Source of the DNA: Eubacteriaceae bacterium
GTDB lineage: Bacteria; Bacillota; Clostridia; Peptostreptococcales; Anaerovoracaceae
NCBI GenBank assembly: GCA_902362805.1
Contig: CABIXY010000009.1
Location: 62,001-126,000 of the forward strand
Direction of reading: 5' to 3'
Length of the DNA: 64,000 nucleotides
Under the pieces are notes generated by a model. That model saw nothing but the letters and a program-made list of their open reading frames with translations, made no database searches and was not told the origin of the DNA. Made by a program: the position numbers and the translations under genes. Below, piece after piece: positions 41,630 to 50,242 of this stretch; positions within the stretch are counted from its first letter, which is position 1, and each line of letters starts with the position of its first letter.

Positions 41630-42592
41630 ATGATCAAAACAATATATCTAGCTGGCGGTTGTTTTTGGGGATTACAAAAGCTGATGAAGGAAATCAAAGG
41701 TGTCGTTCATTCAACTGCTGGTTATGCTAACGGAACCGGACAGGCCGATGCCAATTATCAGAAGGTCTGCAGCGGCAAGACCGGTTTTCGTGAGGCAGTC
41801 AGGGTGGATTACGATCCTGCAGAAGTAGATTTAGCGGCGCTGCTTCATATGTTTTTTTACGTGATTGACCCAGAGGCTGTGAATCAGCAGGGCAACGACG
41901 TTGGCAGTCAATATCAGTCTGGTATCTATTACGACGCGGCAGACGAAGAGGCGGAAGAGACAGTGCTGCAGTTATCTGCTATAGAGCGAGAACGTTATCA
42001 GCACTTTGCCGTTGAAATCAAACCTATTGAAAACTTCTTCGATGCAGAAGACTATCATCAAGACTACTTGGACAAAAATCAAGGCGGCTATTGTCACATC
42101 TCACCAAAGAAGATGAAAGAGGCCAGGGCGATGTTGGTGAACCCTGGCAATTACAGACGACCGGATAACCCGAAGGAAATCAAAGAAAGGCTGTCAAAGG
42201 AACAGTATTACGTTACTCAAGAAAGCGGGACAGAACCGCCCTTTAAAAACGTTTATTGGGATCACTTCGAAAAGGGCATCTACGTGGATGTAGTCACAGG
42301 AGAGCCGTTGTTTTCATCATACGACAAATTCAACAGCAGCTGTGGGTGGCCGGCATTCTCCAGACCAATTGAAGACTTGTCCATGGTCGAAAAGAGGGAT
42401 CGAAGCTTTGGCATGATCAGGACGGAAGTAAGGAGCAGGGCAGGAAATTCTCACCTGGGGCATGTATTTGAAGGCGAGAGGGAATCGCCAAATAGCATTC
42501 GCTATTGTATCAACAGCGCAGCCTTACGCTTTATACCTTTTGAGAAGATGGAAGAAGAAGGCTATGGTTATTTAAAAGGGATTTTTAAATAG
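41630..42592 (+). CDS. msrAB: Bifunctional methionine sulfoxide reductase MsrA-MsrB
   Basis: A 320-residue fusion. MsrA occupies residues 1-155 with the catalytic C11 in GGCFWG; MsrB occupies about 180-315 with SSCGWPAFS, HLGHVFEG and the catalytic C293 in YCINSAALRF. The two CxxC zinc pairs of other MsrB proteins are absent, which is normal for fused firmicute forms. It reduces both stereoisomers of methionine sulfoxide in proteins. Ribosome site AAAGGGGG; own terminator follows. Confidence 0.95.
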   Translation: MIKTIYLAGGCFWGLQKLMKEIKGVVHSTAGYANGTGQADANYQKVCSGKTGFREAVRVDYDPAEVDLAALLHMFFYVIDPEAVNQQGNDVGSQYQSGIYYDAADEEAEETVLQLSAIERERYQHFAVEIKPIENFFDAEDYHQDYLDKNQGGYCHISPKKMKEARAMLVNPGNYRRPDNPKEIKERLSKEQYYVTQESGTEPPFKNVYWDHFEKGIYVDVVTGEPLFSSYDKFNSSCGWPAFSRPIEDLSMVEKRDRSFGMIRTEVRSRAGNSHLGHVFEGERESPNSIRYCINSAALRFIPFEKMEEEGYGYLKGIFK

Positions 42593-42602
42593 GGTAGGAC
42601 GG

Positions 42603-42626
42603 AAACCGGCAATTGACGCCGGTTTT
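42603..42626 (+). terminator. Terminator after msrAB
   Basis: AAACCGGC pairs with GCCGGTTT around AATTGAC; the tail is TTTACTTT. Confidence 0.75.
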
Positions 42627-42705
42627 ACTTTGAAACGAAATGTTTTACTTGCCTTTTTTACCATATGCAGTTAATATGTTGACATAGCTAATAAGGGGGT
42701 TATGA

Positions 42706-43557
42706 ATGAGAAAGTTTAGACGCAAATTCAGAGTGATGCGCAGGGCCATGCACAGGGAACTGAGGGAGCATAAGAGTTCCTTCATCGTATTCTCTATTTT
42801 GAGGGCACTGGTCGTCGTAGTGATGATTCTGCAGATATTTAATAAAAATTACGAAAATGTATTCCTCTGTGGACTGACGCTGATACTGCTTTTGGTGCCC
42901 AGCTTTGTACAATTGGAGTTACGAGTGGAACTGCCCAAAACCTTGGAGATTATCATACTCCTCTTTATCTTTGCCGCTGAGATTCTGGGGGAAATCAGAG
43001 AATTTTACATAAAGATACCATTGTGGGATACCATGCTGCACACGATGAACGGTTTTTTGGCCGCCGCCATCGGATTCTCGTTGGTTGACTTGCTCAATCG
43101 CAGCAAACGATATACCTTCCAGCTTTCACCCCTGTTCATGGCTATGGTGGCATTTTGCTTTTCCATGACAATTGGAGTGATATGGGAATTTTTTGAGTTT
43201 GGGATGGACTACTTCTTTAACATGGATATGCAGAAGGATACTGTTATACATAGAATCAATTCGGTGATGCTGAATCCCGATGGAATCAACGTGCCGTATA
43301 CCATAGAGAACATCCAGGACACTACGGTCAATGGCAAGAATCTTGGGCTTGACGGTTACCTGGATATCGGACTCATCGACACTATGAAAGACATGTTCGT
43401 CAATTTTATCGGAGCTGTCGTCTTTTCCTGCTTTGGTTTCCTCTATGTTAAGAGCCGCGGAAAAAACAAAATTGCTGAGGGTCTGATTCCCAGCATAAAG
43501 ACGAAAGATGCGGACTTTCTCACACAGGAAGAAGATGAAAGCAAAGTTGCAGAGTAA
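42706..43557 (+). CDS. DUF2238/YjdF-like membrane protein
   Basis: A 283-residue protein with a very basic N-terminus (residues 1-22), then about seven hydrophobic helices and a charged C-terminus. Conserved polar residues within helices (PLWDTMLHTMNGF, IWEFFEFGMDYFF) match the DUF2238 (YjdF) family, of unknown function. A soluble loop of about 60 residues lies before the last helix. Single gene with a terminator just downstream. Confidence 0.7.
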   Translation: MRKFRRKFRVMRRAMHRELREHKSSFIVFSILRALVVVVMILQIFNKNYENVFLCGLTLILLLVPSFVQLELRVELPKTLEIIILLFIFAAEILGEIREFYIKIPLWDTMLHTMNGFLAAAIGFSLVDLLNRSKRYTFQLSPLFMAMVAFCFSMTIGVIWEFFEFGMDYFFNMDMQKDTVIHRINSVMLNPDGINVPYTIENIQDTTVNGKNLGLDGYLDIGLIDTMKDMFVNFIGAVVFSCFGFLYVKSRGKNKIAEGLIPSIKTKDADFLTQEEDESKVAE

Positions 43558-43581
43558 TTGTGAATACATCAAAATTTACGG

Positions 43582-43610
43582 AGACACTTTCTAAGGGGAG
43601 TGTCTTTTTT
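43582..43610 (+). terminator. Terminator after DUF2238-like gene
   Basis: AGACACT pairs with AGTGTCT, followed by six T. Confidence 0.82.
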
Positions 43611-43640
43611 GTGCTCTTGCCTCGTCTGCATAGTATACTG

Positions 43641-43669
43641 TTGACAAATAATATACTGTGTAGTACGAT
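43641..43669 (+). promoter_or_regulatory. Promoter of PadR operon
   Basis: TTGACA (43641-43646), 17 bases, TACGAT (43664-43669). TATACTG-type repeats overlap it (TAGTATACTG and AATATACTGTG), a possible PadR autoregulatory site. Confidence 0.75.
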
Positions 43670-43688
43670 ATACCCATGGAGGCGCAAT

Positions 43689-44021
43689 ATGAACATAGAA
43701 GAATGGAAATCGCAAATTAAACGAGGTACTTTAGAATACTGCATTTTGCTTATGATTCATCAAAAACCGTGTTACGGTTATGAAATATTGCAGAGACTGA
43801 ATGAATACCCCATTATCACTGCCAAGGAGAGCACCATTTATCCTTTGCTCAGACGGCTTTTGAAAGAAGAATATCTGTCATCATCTTGGCAGGAATCCGC
43901 AGAAGGTCTGCCGCCTCGCAAATATTATGTAATCACCGATAAAGGTAAAATGTATTTAGATACAATGTCCTACGAATGGGACAATTTATTAAATGCTATT
44001 TCTGACTTGAAGGGAGAATGA
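43689..44021 (+). CDS. PadR-family regulator
   Basis: A 110-residue winged-helix repressor: RGTLEYCILLMIHQKPCYGYEILQRL, then STIYPLLRRLLKEEYLSSSW and the beta-wing PPRKYYVITDKG. The short form with a coiled C-terminal helix is the PadR-s2 type. It overlaps the following DUF1700 membrane protein by four bases; PadR/DUF1700 pairs usually regulate themselves and a linked membrane function. ATG 43689 follows GGAGGCG. Confidence 0.92.
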   Translation: MNIEEWKSQIKRGTLEYCILLMIHQKPCYGYEILQRLNEYPIITAKESTIYPLLRRLLKEEYLSSSWQESAEGLPPRKYYVITDKGKMYLDTMSYEWDNLLNAISDLKGE

Positions 44022-44587
44022 CAATGGACAGAAACCTGGAACTTTATTTAGATACTTTTGATAAACATTTAAAATCTATGCCGGCATCAGAGCGAATTGA
44101 TATCATCAAAGAAATCAAGAGTTCAATCATTGAAATGGAGAAAAGTGAAGGACTGACCCCACAGCAGATTATCGATAAATTGGGAAATCCCAAAGACTTG
44201 GCACAGGCATATTTGGGAGAAAGCATCTCCAAAAATCCCGGCTTCAACTGGCAGAAATGGAAGACCGTCATTGCATTTTATGGGGCGACTGGATTCTCTG
44301 GAATGTTTGTCATTCCAGTTTTGGGTATTCTGTCACCTGTACTAAAATTGTGCGGTTATTTTGTGCCTTTGGCTGGCCTTGTCAAATTAATCGGATTTTA
44401 TCTTGGCTATGATCTTCCCATTGCAATCGTGCAGATTGGATCCTTTGAGCTGCATCCGGCTCTTGCCCTTGTGGTCGCAGTCATTTTCGGCGTGCTATTT
44501 CATTCCCTAGGCCGTTATCTCTGGAAATTGCTTTTGGAATATATACGGAGAGTCAGTGAGAAGAAAAGAAACATGTTTGTCAACTGA
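44018..44587 (+). CDS. DUF1700 (HAAS) membrane protein
   Basis: A 189-residue protein. The N-terminal 70 residues form the HAAS helical domain (LYLDTFDKHLKSMPASERID, KLGNPKDLAQAYLGE), which is thought to sense or bind signals. Three to four membrane helices follow (about 85-105, 110-130, 140-165). Paired with the PadR regulator by an ATGA overlap. Either ATG 44018 or ATG 44024 could be the start. Confidence 0.85.
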   Translation: MTMDRNLELYLDTFDKHLKSMPASERIDIIKEIKSSIIEMEKSEGLTPQQIIDKLGNPKDLAQAYLGESISKNPGFNWQKWKTVIAFYGATGFSGMFVIPVLGILSPVLKLCGYFVPLAGLVKLIGFYLGYDLPIAIVQIGSFELHPALALVVAVIFGVLFHSLGRYLWKLLLEYIRRVSEKKRNMFVN

Positions 44588-44607
44588 ATATGAACTGTAA
44601 TGTCAGT

Positions 44608-44647
44608 AAAAAGAGCAGCATAGCCAAAATGGCCGTACTGCTCTTTT
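44608..44647. terminator. Bidirectional terminator
   Basis: AAAGAGCAG pairs with CTGCTCTTT, with A-rich and T-rich flanks, between the DUF1700 gene and the convergent LysR gene. Confidence 0.82.
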
Positions 44648-44723
44648 GTTTATTATCTGGATTTTCGATTACTGTAACCCGGCATTTGATTTGATACTCA
44701 GACAGGAGAAACCTATAATGAAA

Positions 44724-45644
44724 TCAGAAGATGGATCCCTCTTTTATAAAACCAGTATCATCACTTCGAATATGTCTGATTAACGGAAGAATGGCCGGAT
44801 TGCTGTTGGCCTCACACCATACGGCACAGCTGTAAATTTTGGCCTCATCACTGTGAAAGTCCAGAGCTTTCAGCGATTTCCGGCTCTGGCACTCTGCAGC
44901 GAATTCGGAATGGGGAATGACAGTGATGCCCTCGCCTGTAGTCACGCGGGTCAACATAGAGCTGAAGCTGTTCTCCCATTTCACGCGGGGAGAAACTCCC
45001 AGATCTTTTAGAAGAGATAGAATTTTATTTCCCCAGCGAATATCGTCTTTCAGCAGATAGAGCGGGCTGTTGTCAAATGCACTGGTCAAATTTCCTGGAT
45101 ATATCTCAAAGATAGAGACCATGGAGAGAAAATCAATGTGAATAGGCAGGACATTAAACTGTGACGGCAATTTTTCACCATGGCGCAAGGTGATAAATCC
45201 GACATCAAAGTTTCTGCAAGCGAGTCCGTCTAAGATTTCTTCCATAGAGGATTGGGAACAGTTAATCGTTGCCTCGGGATACAAATCCCGCATTTTCACA
45301 ATTGCAGCATCGATACCGAAGAGATCGAACCTCTGAGAAGATGTGTCGAAACAGATGTGAATCATCATGGAGTTCTTATCCCTCTTGTTCTGCTCATCGG
45401 CTGTCAAAGTCAGTTCATCTACCTTTGCCAAAATATCTCTGGCGATAGGAAGCAGTTCTGCACCGACTTTGGTCAGAGAGACCTTGCGCTTATTTCTGAC
45501 AAAGAGCTGGACACCGAGTTCCAGTTCTAACTCAGCGATGTGATAGCTGAGAGAAGATTGTGAGATATAAAGATTGTCCGCAGCTTGTGAGAAGTGGAGA
45601 TACTCAGCTAACGTTACAAAATATTGAATTCTGCGCAGTTCCAT
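44724..45644 (-). CDS. LysR-family transcriptional regulator
   Basis: A 306-residue regulator. N-terminal winged helix MELRRIQYFVTLAEYLHFSQ, then AADNLYISQSSLSYHIAELE; a linker helix; and a periplasmic-binding-like effector domain with the usual two lobes (from about 95). ATG 45644 follows AGAGGTG; an earlier in-frame start adds ten residues without a ribosome site. It is divergent from the NTF2-like/GPH symporter operon and shares a 77-base intergenic region with a clear dyad, so it most likely activates that operon in response to its substrate. Confidence 0.93.
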   Translation of the reverse strand: MELRRIQYFVTLAEYLHFSQAADNLYISQSSLSYHIAELELELGVQLFVRNKRKVSLTKVGAELLPIARDILAKVDELTLTADEQNKRDKNSMMIHICFDTSSQRFDLFGIDAAIVKMRDLYPEATINCSQSSMEEILDGLACRNFDVGFITLRHGEKLPSQFNVLPIHIDFLSMVSIFEIYPGNLTSAFDNSPLYLLKDDIRWGNKILSLLKDLGVSPRVKWENSFSSMLTRVTTGEGITVIPHSEFAAECQSRKSLKALDFHSDEAKIYSCAVWCEANSNPAILPLIRHIRSDDTGFIKEGSIF

Positions 45645-45669
45645 AGATTCACCTCTTAAATAAATTATC

Positions 45670-45703
45670 TGCATCTAGTTTATCATAAAAAATATCAGAT
45701 GCA
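45670..45703. promoter_or_regulatory. Probable LysR-type operator
   Basis: Inverted repeat TGCATCT ... AGATGCA (45670-45676 and 45697-45703) between divergent lysR-type and target genes, where such regulators usually bind. Confidence 0.5.
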
Positions 45704-45721
45704 CACATGGAAGGAGAAAAA

Positions 45722-46690
45722 ATGTTTATAGATAGTAAAGTCAAAGTTGACAGCAAGGATATGGAAAGCTGCCGCCGATTTTCCCAGACCACTTATTGGC
45801 AGCGGGAATGTGAGGAACTCTTCGATGATGCATTTTCCCTGGATCTCCCTTATGCACCGCCGGGAATGTATCAGCATTTAGGAAAAAATGAATTAAAATG
45901 GCATTACGATTGGCTTTCTCATACAGTAGGAAATGACTGGAAATGGGAGAATATAAAAGCACTTGGCACAGACCATGAAGGCATTTTCTGGGTCTTTCGC
46001 TCAGGTGCTGGCAGCGTCTGCTGGGGCGGAAAAGAAGGCTGGTATGAAAGTAAATTTGCTACTTTGCTGCAGATTCAGGACGGCAGGATTACTTATGCCA
46101 AAGATCACTTTGACCCGATGGGTTTTTATAAAGCTGTCGGCGTAGAATTACCTAAATTCTATTATGACGCTAAGCCGCCTGAGGGATTTTCAGAAGCAGT
46201 AAACCTGTGTCGAATACCCGGTACTGAGGAAAGCCTGCAAAGACAGATAAAAGAAACACTGGATTTCTTTGTCCATCCAGACTATTGGAATCCAAAGGTG
46301 AAGGATGTCTTGGCAGAAGACTTTGTTCACGAGTTGACCTTTGCTCCGGCAGACATGCCCAGGGTTTATCGGGGAAGGGCGTACGACGCGCTGAACGAAT
46401 GGCTGGACAGGCATCTGAAGGGAGGCGAAATCTATGATGAGCTGTTTTATCAAACGACAGATCCTCATATCTACATTACAGAATATAACTGCCTCTTCGA
46501 AACCGACTGGGGATATACGGAAGAGCAGATAAATGCCGGTGCTCACGGCAGATATCCTAATCGGGAAATATCATACATAGAACTGGACGATCAAGGACGC
46601 TGCCGCAGGCTGGACGAATATCTGAATACGATGAGCAAGTTTCTCTCCATAAACGCCAGTATTCCCACTTTTCCATATATGTTTTATTAA
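45722..46690 (+). CDS. Tandem NTF2-like (SnoaL/PhzA-B type) protein
   Basis: A 322-residue soluble protein that seems to hold two NTF2-like cone-shaped domains, about residues 20-150 and 175-320. Each contains the W-R-x-G-x-G or equivalent strands (WVFRSGAGSVCWGG; LFETDWGY) and acidic and histidine residues lining a pocket. Proteins of this fold are isomerases, hydratases or dehydratases of small molecules (ketosteroid isomerase, PhzA/B, SnoaL). No certain catalytic residues can be named. ATG 45722 follows GGAAGGAG. It is co-directional with a GPH symporter 21 bases downstream. Confidence 0.65.
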   Translation: MFIDSKVKVDSKDMESCRRFSQTTYWQRECEELFDDAFSLDLPYAPPGMYQHLGKNELKWHYDWLSHTVGNDWKWENIKALGTDHEGIFWVFRSGAGSVCWGGKEGWYESKFATLLQIQDGRITYAKDHFDPMGFYKAVGVELPKFYYDAKPPEGFSEAVNLCRIPGTEESLQRQIKETLDFFVHPDYWNPKVKDVLAEDFVHELTFAPADMPRVYRGRAYDALNEWLDRHLKGGEIYDELFYQTTDPHIYITEYNCLFETDWGYTEEQINAGAHGRYPNREISYIELDDQGRCRRLDEYLNTMSKFLSINASIPTFPYMFY

Positions 46691-46711
46691 CCTTTCAGAA
46701 AGGAGGCTCTT

Positions 46712-48061
46712 ATGAAACTGACGATTCGAGAAAGAGTGTGTTACGGCTGCGGGGATTTGGGCAGCCAGTTCGCATACAATCTGGTAACGACTTATTTAAT
46801 GATTTTTTTCACTGATATATTGGGTCTGTCTTCTGTGGCGGCAGGCACGATTTTCCTCATTGCGACGGCTTTTGACGCGATAAATGATCCAGTAATGGGC
46901 AGCATTGCGGATCACACGAAGACGAAACACGGCAGCTATCGGCCGTTTATGATGGCGGCAGCGATTCCCTATGGCATCTTTCTTGCTCTTTGTTTTGTGG
47001 CGCCAGATTGGTCCTATGGCGGCAAATTGGCGTGGGCGTATGCGGTCTATCTGCTATACGTGGTCTTTTCTACGATGTTTCAAATGCCCTACGGTTCGCT
47101 ATCCAATGTGATGACGGACGATATTAAGGAGCGGACCATTCTAGGCGCTTTCAGGGATTGGGGAGCAAATCTGGCGGGCTTTTTGCTCAATATGTTTGCG
47201 GTGACCATTATCACTGGCAGCAGTGCAGACGGGAAAAGTATGGACGGAAAAGGGTATCTGACCTTGGGCATCATCATTGCCGTCTGCTGTATCTTCTTCA
47301 CCCTAGTTGCCGCTTTGGGAACAAAGGAACGAATCAGGCCGCCGAAGAATACAGCAAAGTTCTCCGAGAGCCTGAAATCCATCGGGCAAAACAAGCCTGC
47401 GCTCTGTATTTTGTTCATGGTATTTTTCATCAACTCGTTTGTGGCATTTAGAAGCACCTTTACCACGTATTACGCAATCTATTATCTAGGCAGTGAAAAG
47501 ATGATTCCCTTGATTTTGACTACCATGTATACGCTGCCGCTGCTTGGACTGCTCTTTGTGCCAAAACTGATAGAAATAATCGGCAATAAAAGAATGTTTA
47601 TGATCAGCGGACTCTGTGCGATGATCAGTGGAGGGCTGTCGCTCCTTGCAGGAACCAATTCGCTGTTGGTGATTCTTTCTGCCATTTTCGGCGGATTGAC
47701 CCTCAGTGGAGTATTTGCAAACATATGGGGATGCATGCCTAATGTTGCAGACTATGGACAATGGAAGACAGGCATCAGAGCGCCTGGACTGATTTACGGA
47801 CTGGCGACCTTTGCCATCAAACTAGCAGTGGCACTCTCGACCTATCTGGTGGGCTGGCTGCTGGATTGGGGCGGATATGACGGAGGACAGGCTGTACAGG
47901 CGATGCAAACCGTCCATTTCATTTACCTGGCCAACGGTATACTGCCAATTATTTTTGGCCTCATCGGTATTGTGATGATTCTCCCATATGACCTGACTAA
48001 CGAAAAAATGAGGAAAATAAAAGAAGAAATGACAGCAGGAAAGACGCTGACCAAAAAATAG
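46712..48061 (+). CDS. GPH-family cation symporter (MelB-like)
   Basis: A 449-residue, 12-helix transporter of the glycoside-pentoside-hexuronide:cation group. Diagnostic stretches: CYGCGDLGSQFAYNLVTTYL at the start, DAINDPVMGSIADHTKTKHG with the sodium-site aspartates and the R/K-rich loop, and IWGCMPNVADYGQWKTGIRA in the second half. It imports a sugar or a related small molecule with sodium or protons. It forms an operon with the NTF2-like gene under the LysR-type regulator. Confidence 0.92.
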   Translation: MKLTIRERVCYGCGDLGSQFAYNLVTTYLMIFFTDILGLSSVAAGTIFLIATAFDAINDPVMGSIADHTKTKHGSYRPFMMAAAIPYGIFLALCFVAPDWSYGGKLAWAYAVYLLYVVFSTMFQMPYGSLSNVMTDDIKERTILGAFRDWGANLAGFLLNMFAVTIITGSSADGKSMDGKGYLTLGIIIAVCCIFFTLVAALGTKERIRPPKNTAKFSESLKSIGQNKPALCILFMVFFINSFVAFRSTFTTYYAIYYLGSEKMIPLILTTMYTLPLLGLLFVPKLIEIIGNKRMFMISGLCAMISGGLSLLAGTNSLLVILSAIFGGLTLSGVFANIWGCMPNVADYGQWKTGIRAPGLIYGLATFAIKLAVALSTYLVGWLLDWGGYDGGQAVQAMQTVHFIYLANGILPIIFGLIGIVMILPYDLTNEKMRKIKEEMTAGKTLTKK

Positions 48062-48072
48062 AGAAAAAAATA

Positions 48073-48108
48073 GGACATCGCCATCTCCATGATGACGGTG
48101 TCCATTTT
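48073..48108 (+). terminator. Terminator after GPH symporter
   Basis: GGACATCGCCATC pairs with GATGACGGTGTCC (one mismatch, one G-T), followed by ATTTTTG. Confidence 0.75.
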
Positions 48109-48133
48109 TGTTTGTATTCATCAGGCTAGAGGA

Positions 48134-48694
48134 TTACTCAGCCAGCCATTTCCCTAACTCTGCAACTTGCTTCTGATAATCGGCATTGCCGGCAAAGGCA
48201 TCTTTCGGGTTTTCCCCAGGAAATACCAAGGTTTTGTGATCGCCAAAGCCTGCCAGGGCAAAGCACGTGTTTATGAATTCGCCTGCAGGACGGACGGCTT
48301 CTTCTGGACTTCCGCCGCAGGTAAGCACGATGCCCAGCTTCTTTGCCGGATCTGGTGTTGCCATTCCTTTGGCAGGATTGAACATGGAATAGAAACGGTC
48401 TGTCAGAACCTTGCAAGTGCCTGGCACATTGCCGAAATAGATTGGCGCTACAAAGACTGCCCCAGCGCAGTGCTTCAGTTCTTCAATCACTGCAGAGGCA
48501 TCATCCTTCTGTACACAGCCATCGTGAGTTTTACAGTGTTCACAAGCCTGACAGGAACCGATTTCCTTGTCTTCTATGCGGAAAATCTCTACCTCAAAAC
48601 CAGCCTTCTTTAATTGGGACTCACACTGCGTCGCAATATTGTCGCTGTTACCTTCTTTTCTTGGACTTCCAGTTATAATGATATACTTTTTCAT
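48134..48694 (-). CDS. NAD(P)H-dependent FMN reductase / iron-sulfur flavoprotein-like
   Basis: A 186-residue flavodoxin-fold protein. The FMN phosphate loop is IITGSPRKEGNSD near the N-terminus, and VAPIYFGNVPG is the second flavin loop. A cysteine-rich segment CQACEHCKTHDGC (about 48-60) resembles the cluster-binding motif of archaeal and clostridial iron-sulfur flavoproteins. It probably transfers electrons or reduces quinone-like or nitro compounds. Ribosome site AAGGAGG. Convergent with the symporter gene. Confidence 0.87.
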   Translation of the reverse strand: MKKYIIITGSPRKEGNSDNIATQCESQLKKAGFEVEIFRIEDKEIGSCQACEHCKTHDGCVQKDDASAVIEELKHCAGAVFVAPIYFGNVPGTCKVLTDRFYSMFNPAKGMATPDPAKKLGIVLTCGGSPEEAVRPAGEFINTCFALAGFGDHKTLVFPGENPKDAFAGNADYQKQVAELGKWLAE

Positions 48695-48833
48695 TTGAAT
48701 CAGCCTCCTTATGTAATTTTGTTGATTATCTAAATTATACTACTTTTAGATTAATTTACAAGCTGGCGTATGAATCTCCATTGTAAAGAAAATACTAAAA
48801 AGAATAGTAGTTGAATTTGGAAGGAGAACATAG

Positions 48834-50165
48834 ATGAGTTCAATTTGGGAAAGAGGCGTAGAGCTTCCGTCGTTTGAAACGGTAAAAAGTGACAAAAAAG
48901 TAGACGTGCTGGTTATCGGAGGCGGCATGGCAGGCCTCTTGTGCGGATATTTTTTGCAAAGCAAGGGTGCAAAGTATGCGGTTATAGAAAAGGACAGAAT
49001 TGCAGGGGGGGTCACCAGAAATACTACAGCGAAAATCACTTCGCAGCACGGACTGCTTTACCGCAGACTCAGCCAGGATTTTGGGCAGGAAAAAGCGGCT
49101 GCTTACCTGAAAGCAAATGAGCTTGCTTTAGCGCAATATAAGAAGATGGCGGCTACGATAGATTGTGATTTTGAAGAAAAGACAAACTTCATCTACACTA
49201 CTGAGGATAAGGCAAAAATCCTCGATGAGGTGGAAGCGGTCAATCAGATTGGCGGCAAAGCCATTTATACAGAACAGGTGGAGGTCCCTTACAAGATTGA
49301 AGCTGCCATAGGCTTTGCACAGCAGGCACAGTTTCATCCTTTGAAATTTATCTCTGCCATAGCGCCCGATTTGTCAATCTATGAGGAAAGTTTCGCTGCC
49401 AAAATTGAAAAGGAGCACTTCGGTTATTCTGTAACTGTAATCAATGCACAGGGAAACACGGTAAAAATCAATGCTGACAGAGTGATTACGGCGACCCACT
49501 TCCCATTTGTTGATAAATATGGCATGTATTTTATGAAGATGTATCAACAGCGGTCTTACGTTCTGGCCTTGAAAAACGCAGCAAAGCTAGACGGAATGTA
49601 TATCGGTAATAGACAAAAAGGAGATAAACTGCACAACTTGTCTTTCCGCACTTACAAAGATCATCTCCTCCTCGGGGGATGCGGCAGCAGAACAGGGACA
49701 AAATGCGGCGCTTTTGATGAGCTGCGAGAAGCGGCAAAAACCTATTATCCAGAGAGCAGAGAAGTTGCTGCCTGGGCGACCCAGGACTGTATGACCTTGG
49801 ACGGTCTTCCTTACATCGGTCGTTATGCCAAAAAGAAAGACGGGCTCTATGTAGCCACCGGATTTAATAAGTGGGGCATGACCAACTCCATGGCTGCGGC
49901 CATGCTTTTGACGGGAAATATGGACAAGGAGCTGGCAGATGTTTTTCGGCCGGATCGATCCATGATGAAACCCCAGCTCTTCATCAACGGCATGGAAACC
50001 GCAAAGAACTTTGTGAAGCCAGTCGGTCACCGCTGCACACACTTGGGCTGTGCACTGAAATGGAATAAGGCGGAGAAGACTTGGGACTGCCCATGTCATG
50101 GCTCGCGGTTTGAGGAAGACGGCGAGGTCATAAACAATCCCGCGCAGAAAAACCTAAAAGGTTGA
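48834..50165 (+). CDS. FAD oxidoreductase with C-terminal Rieske domain
   Basis: A 443-residue protein. A DAO-type FAD fold opens with VLVIGGGMAGLLCGYF (GxGxxG variant), with a second conserved stretch VTRNTTAKITSQHG. The end of the DAO fold is TLDGLPYIGRY. The last 45 residues form a Rieske [2Fe-2S] domain: C401-T-H403 and C419-P-C-H422. Similar YhfW-type proteins exist in Bacillales. It may oxidise an amine or another small substrate and pass electrons through the Rieske centre. The gene is divergent from the FMN reductase and may be functionally linked. Confidence 0.9.
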   Translation: MSSIWERGVELPSFETVKSDKKVDVLVIGGGMAGLLCGYFLQSKGAKYAVIEKDRIAGGVTRNTTAKITSQHGLLYRRLSQDFGQEKAAAYLKANELALAQYKKMAATIDCDFEEKTNFIYTTEDKAKILDEVEAVNQIGGKAIYTEQVEVPYKIEAAIGFAQQAQFHPLKFISAIAPDLSIYEESFAAKIEKEHFGYSVTVINAQGNTVKINADRVITATHFPFVDKYGMYFMKMYQQRSYVLALKNAAKLDGMYIGNRQKGDKLHNLSFRTYKDHLLLGGCGSRTGTKCGAFDELREAAKTYYPESREVAAWATQDCMTLDGLPYIGRYAKKKDGLYVATGFNKWGMTNSMAAAMLLTGNMDKELADVFRPDRSMMKPQLFINGMETAKNFVKPVGHRCTHLGCALKWNKAEKTWDCPCHGSRFEEDGEVINNPAQKNLKG

Positions 50166-50167
50166 CA

Positions 50168-50196
50168 TTGTCTTTCACGCCCGGGAAAGGTATAAT
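50168..50196 (+). promoter_or_regulatory. Promoter of SorC-type regulator
   Basis: TTGTCT (50168-50173), 17 bases, TATAAT (50191-50196). A TTGACA six bases further upstream overlaps the previous stop codon but would be too far from the -10 box. Confidence 0.55.
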
Positions 50197-50242
50197 AAAT
50201 GATAGATCATCACTTTATCATACCGAGAATGGGAGCAAAGCC

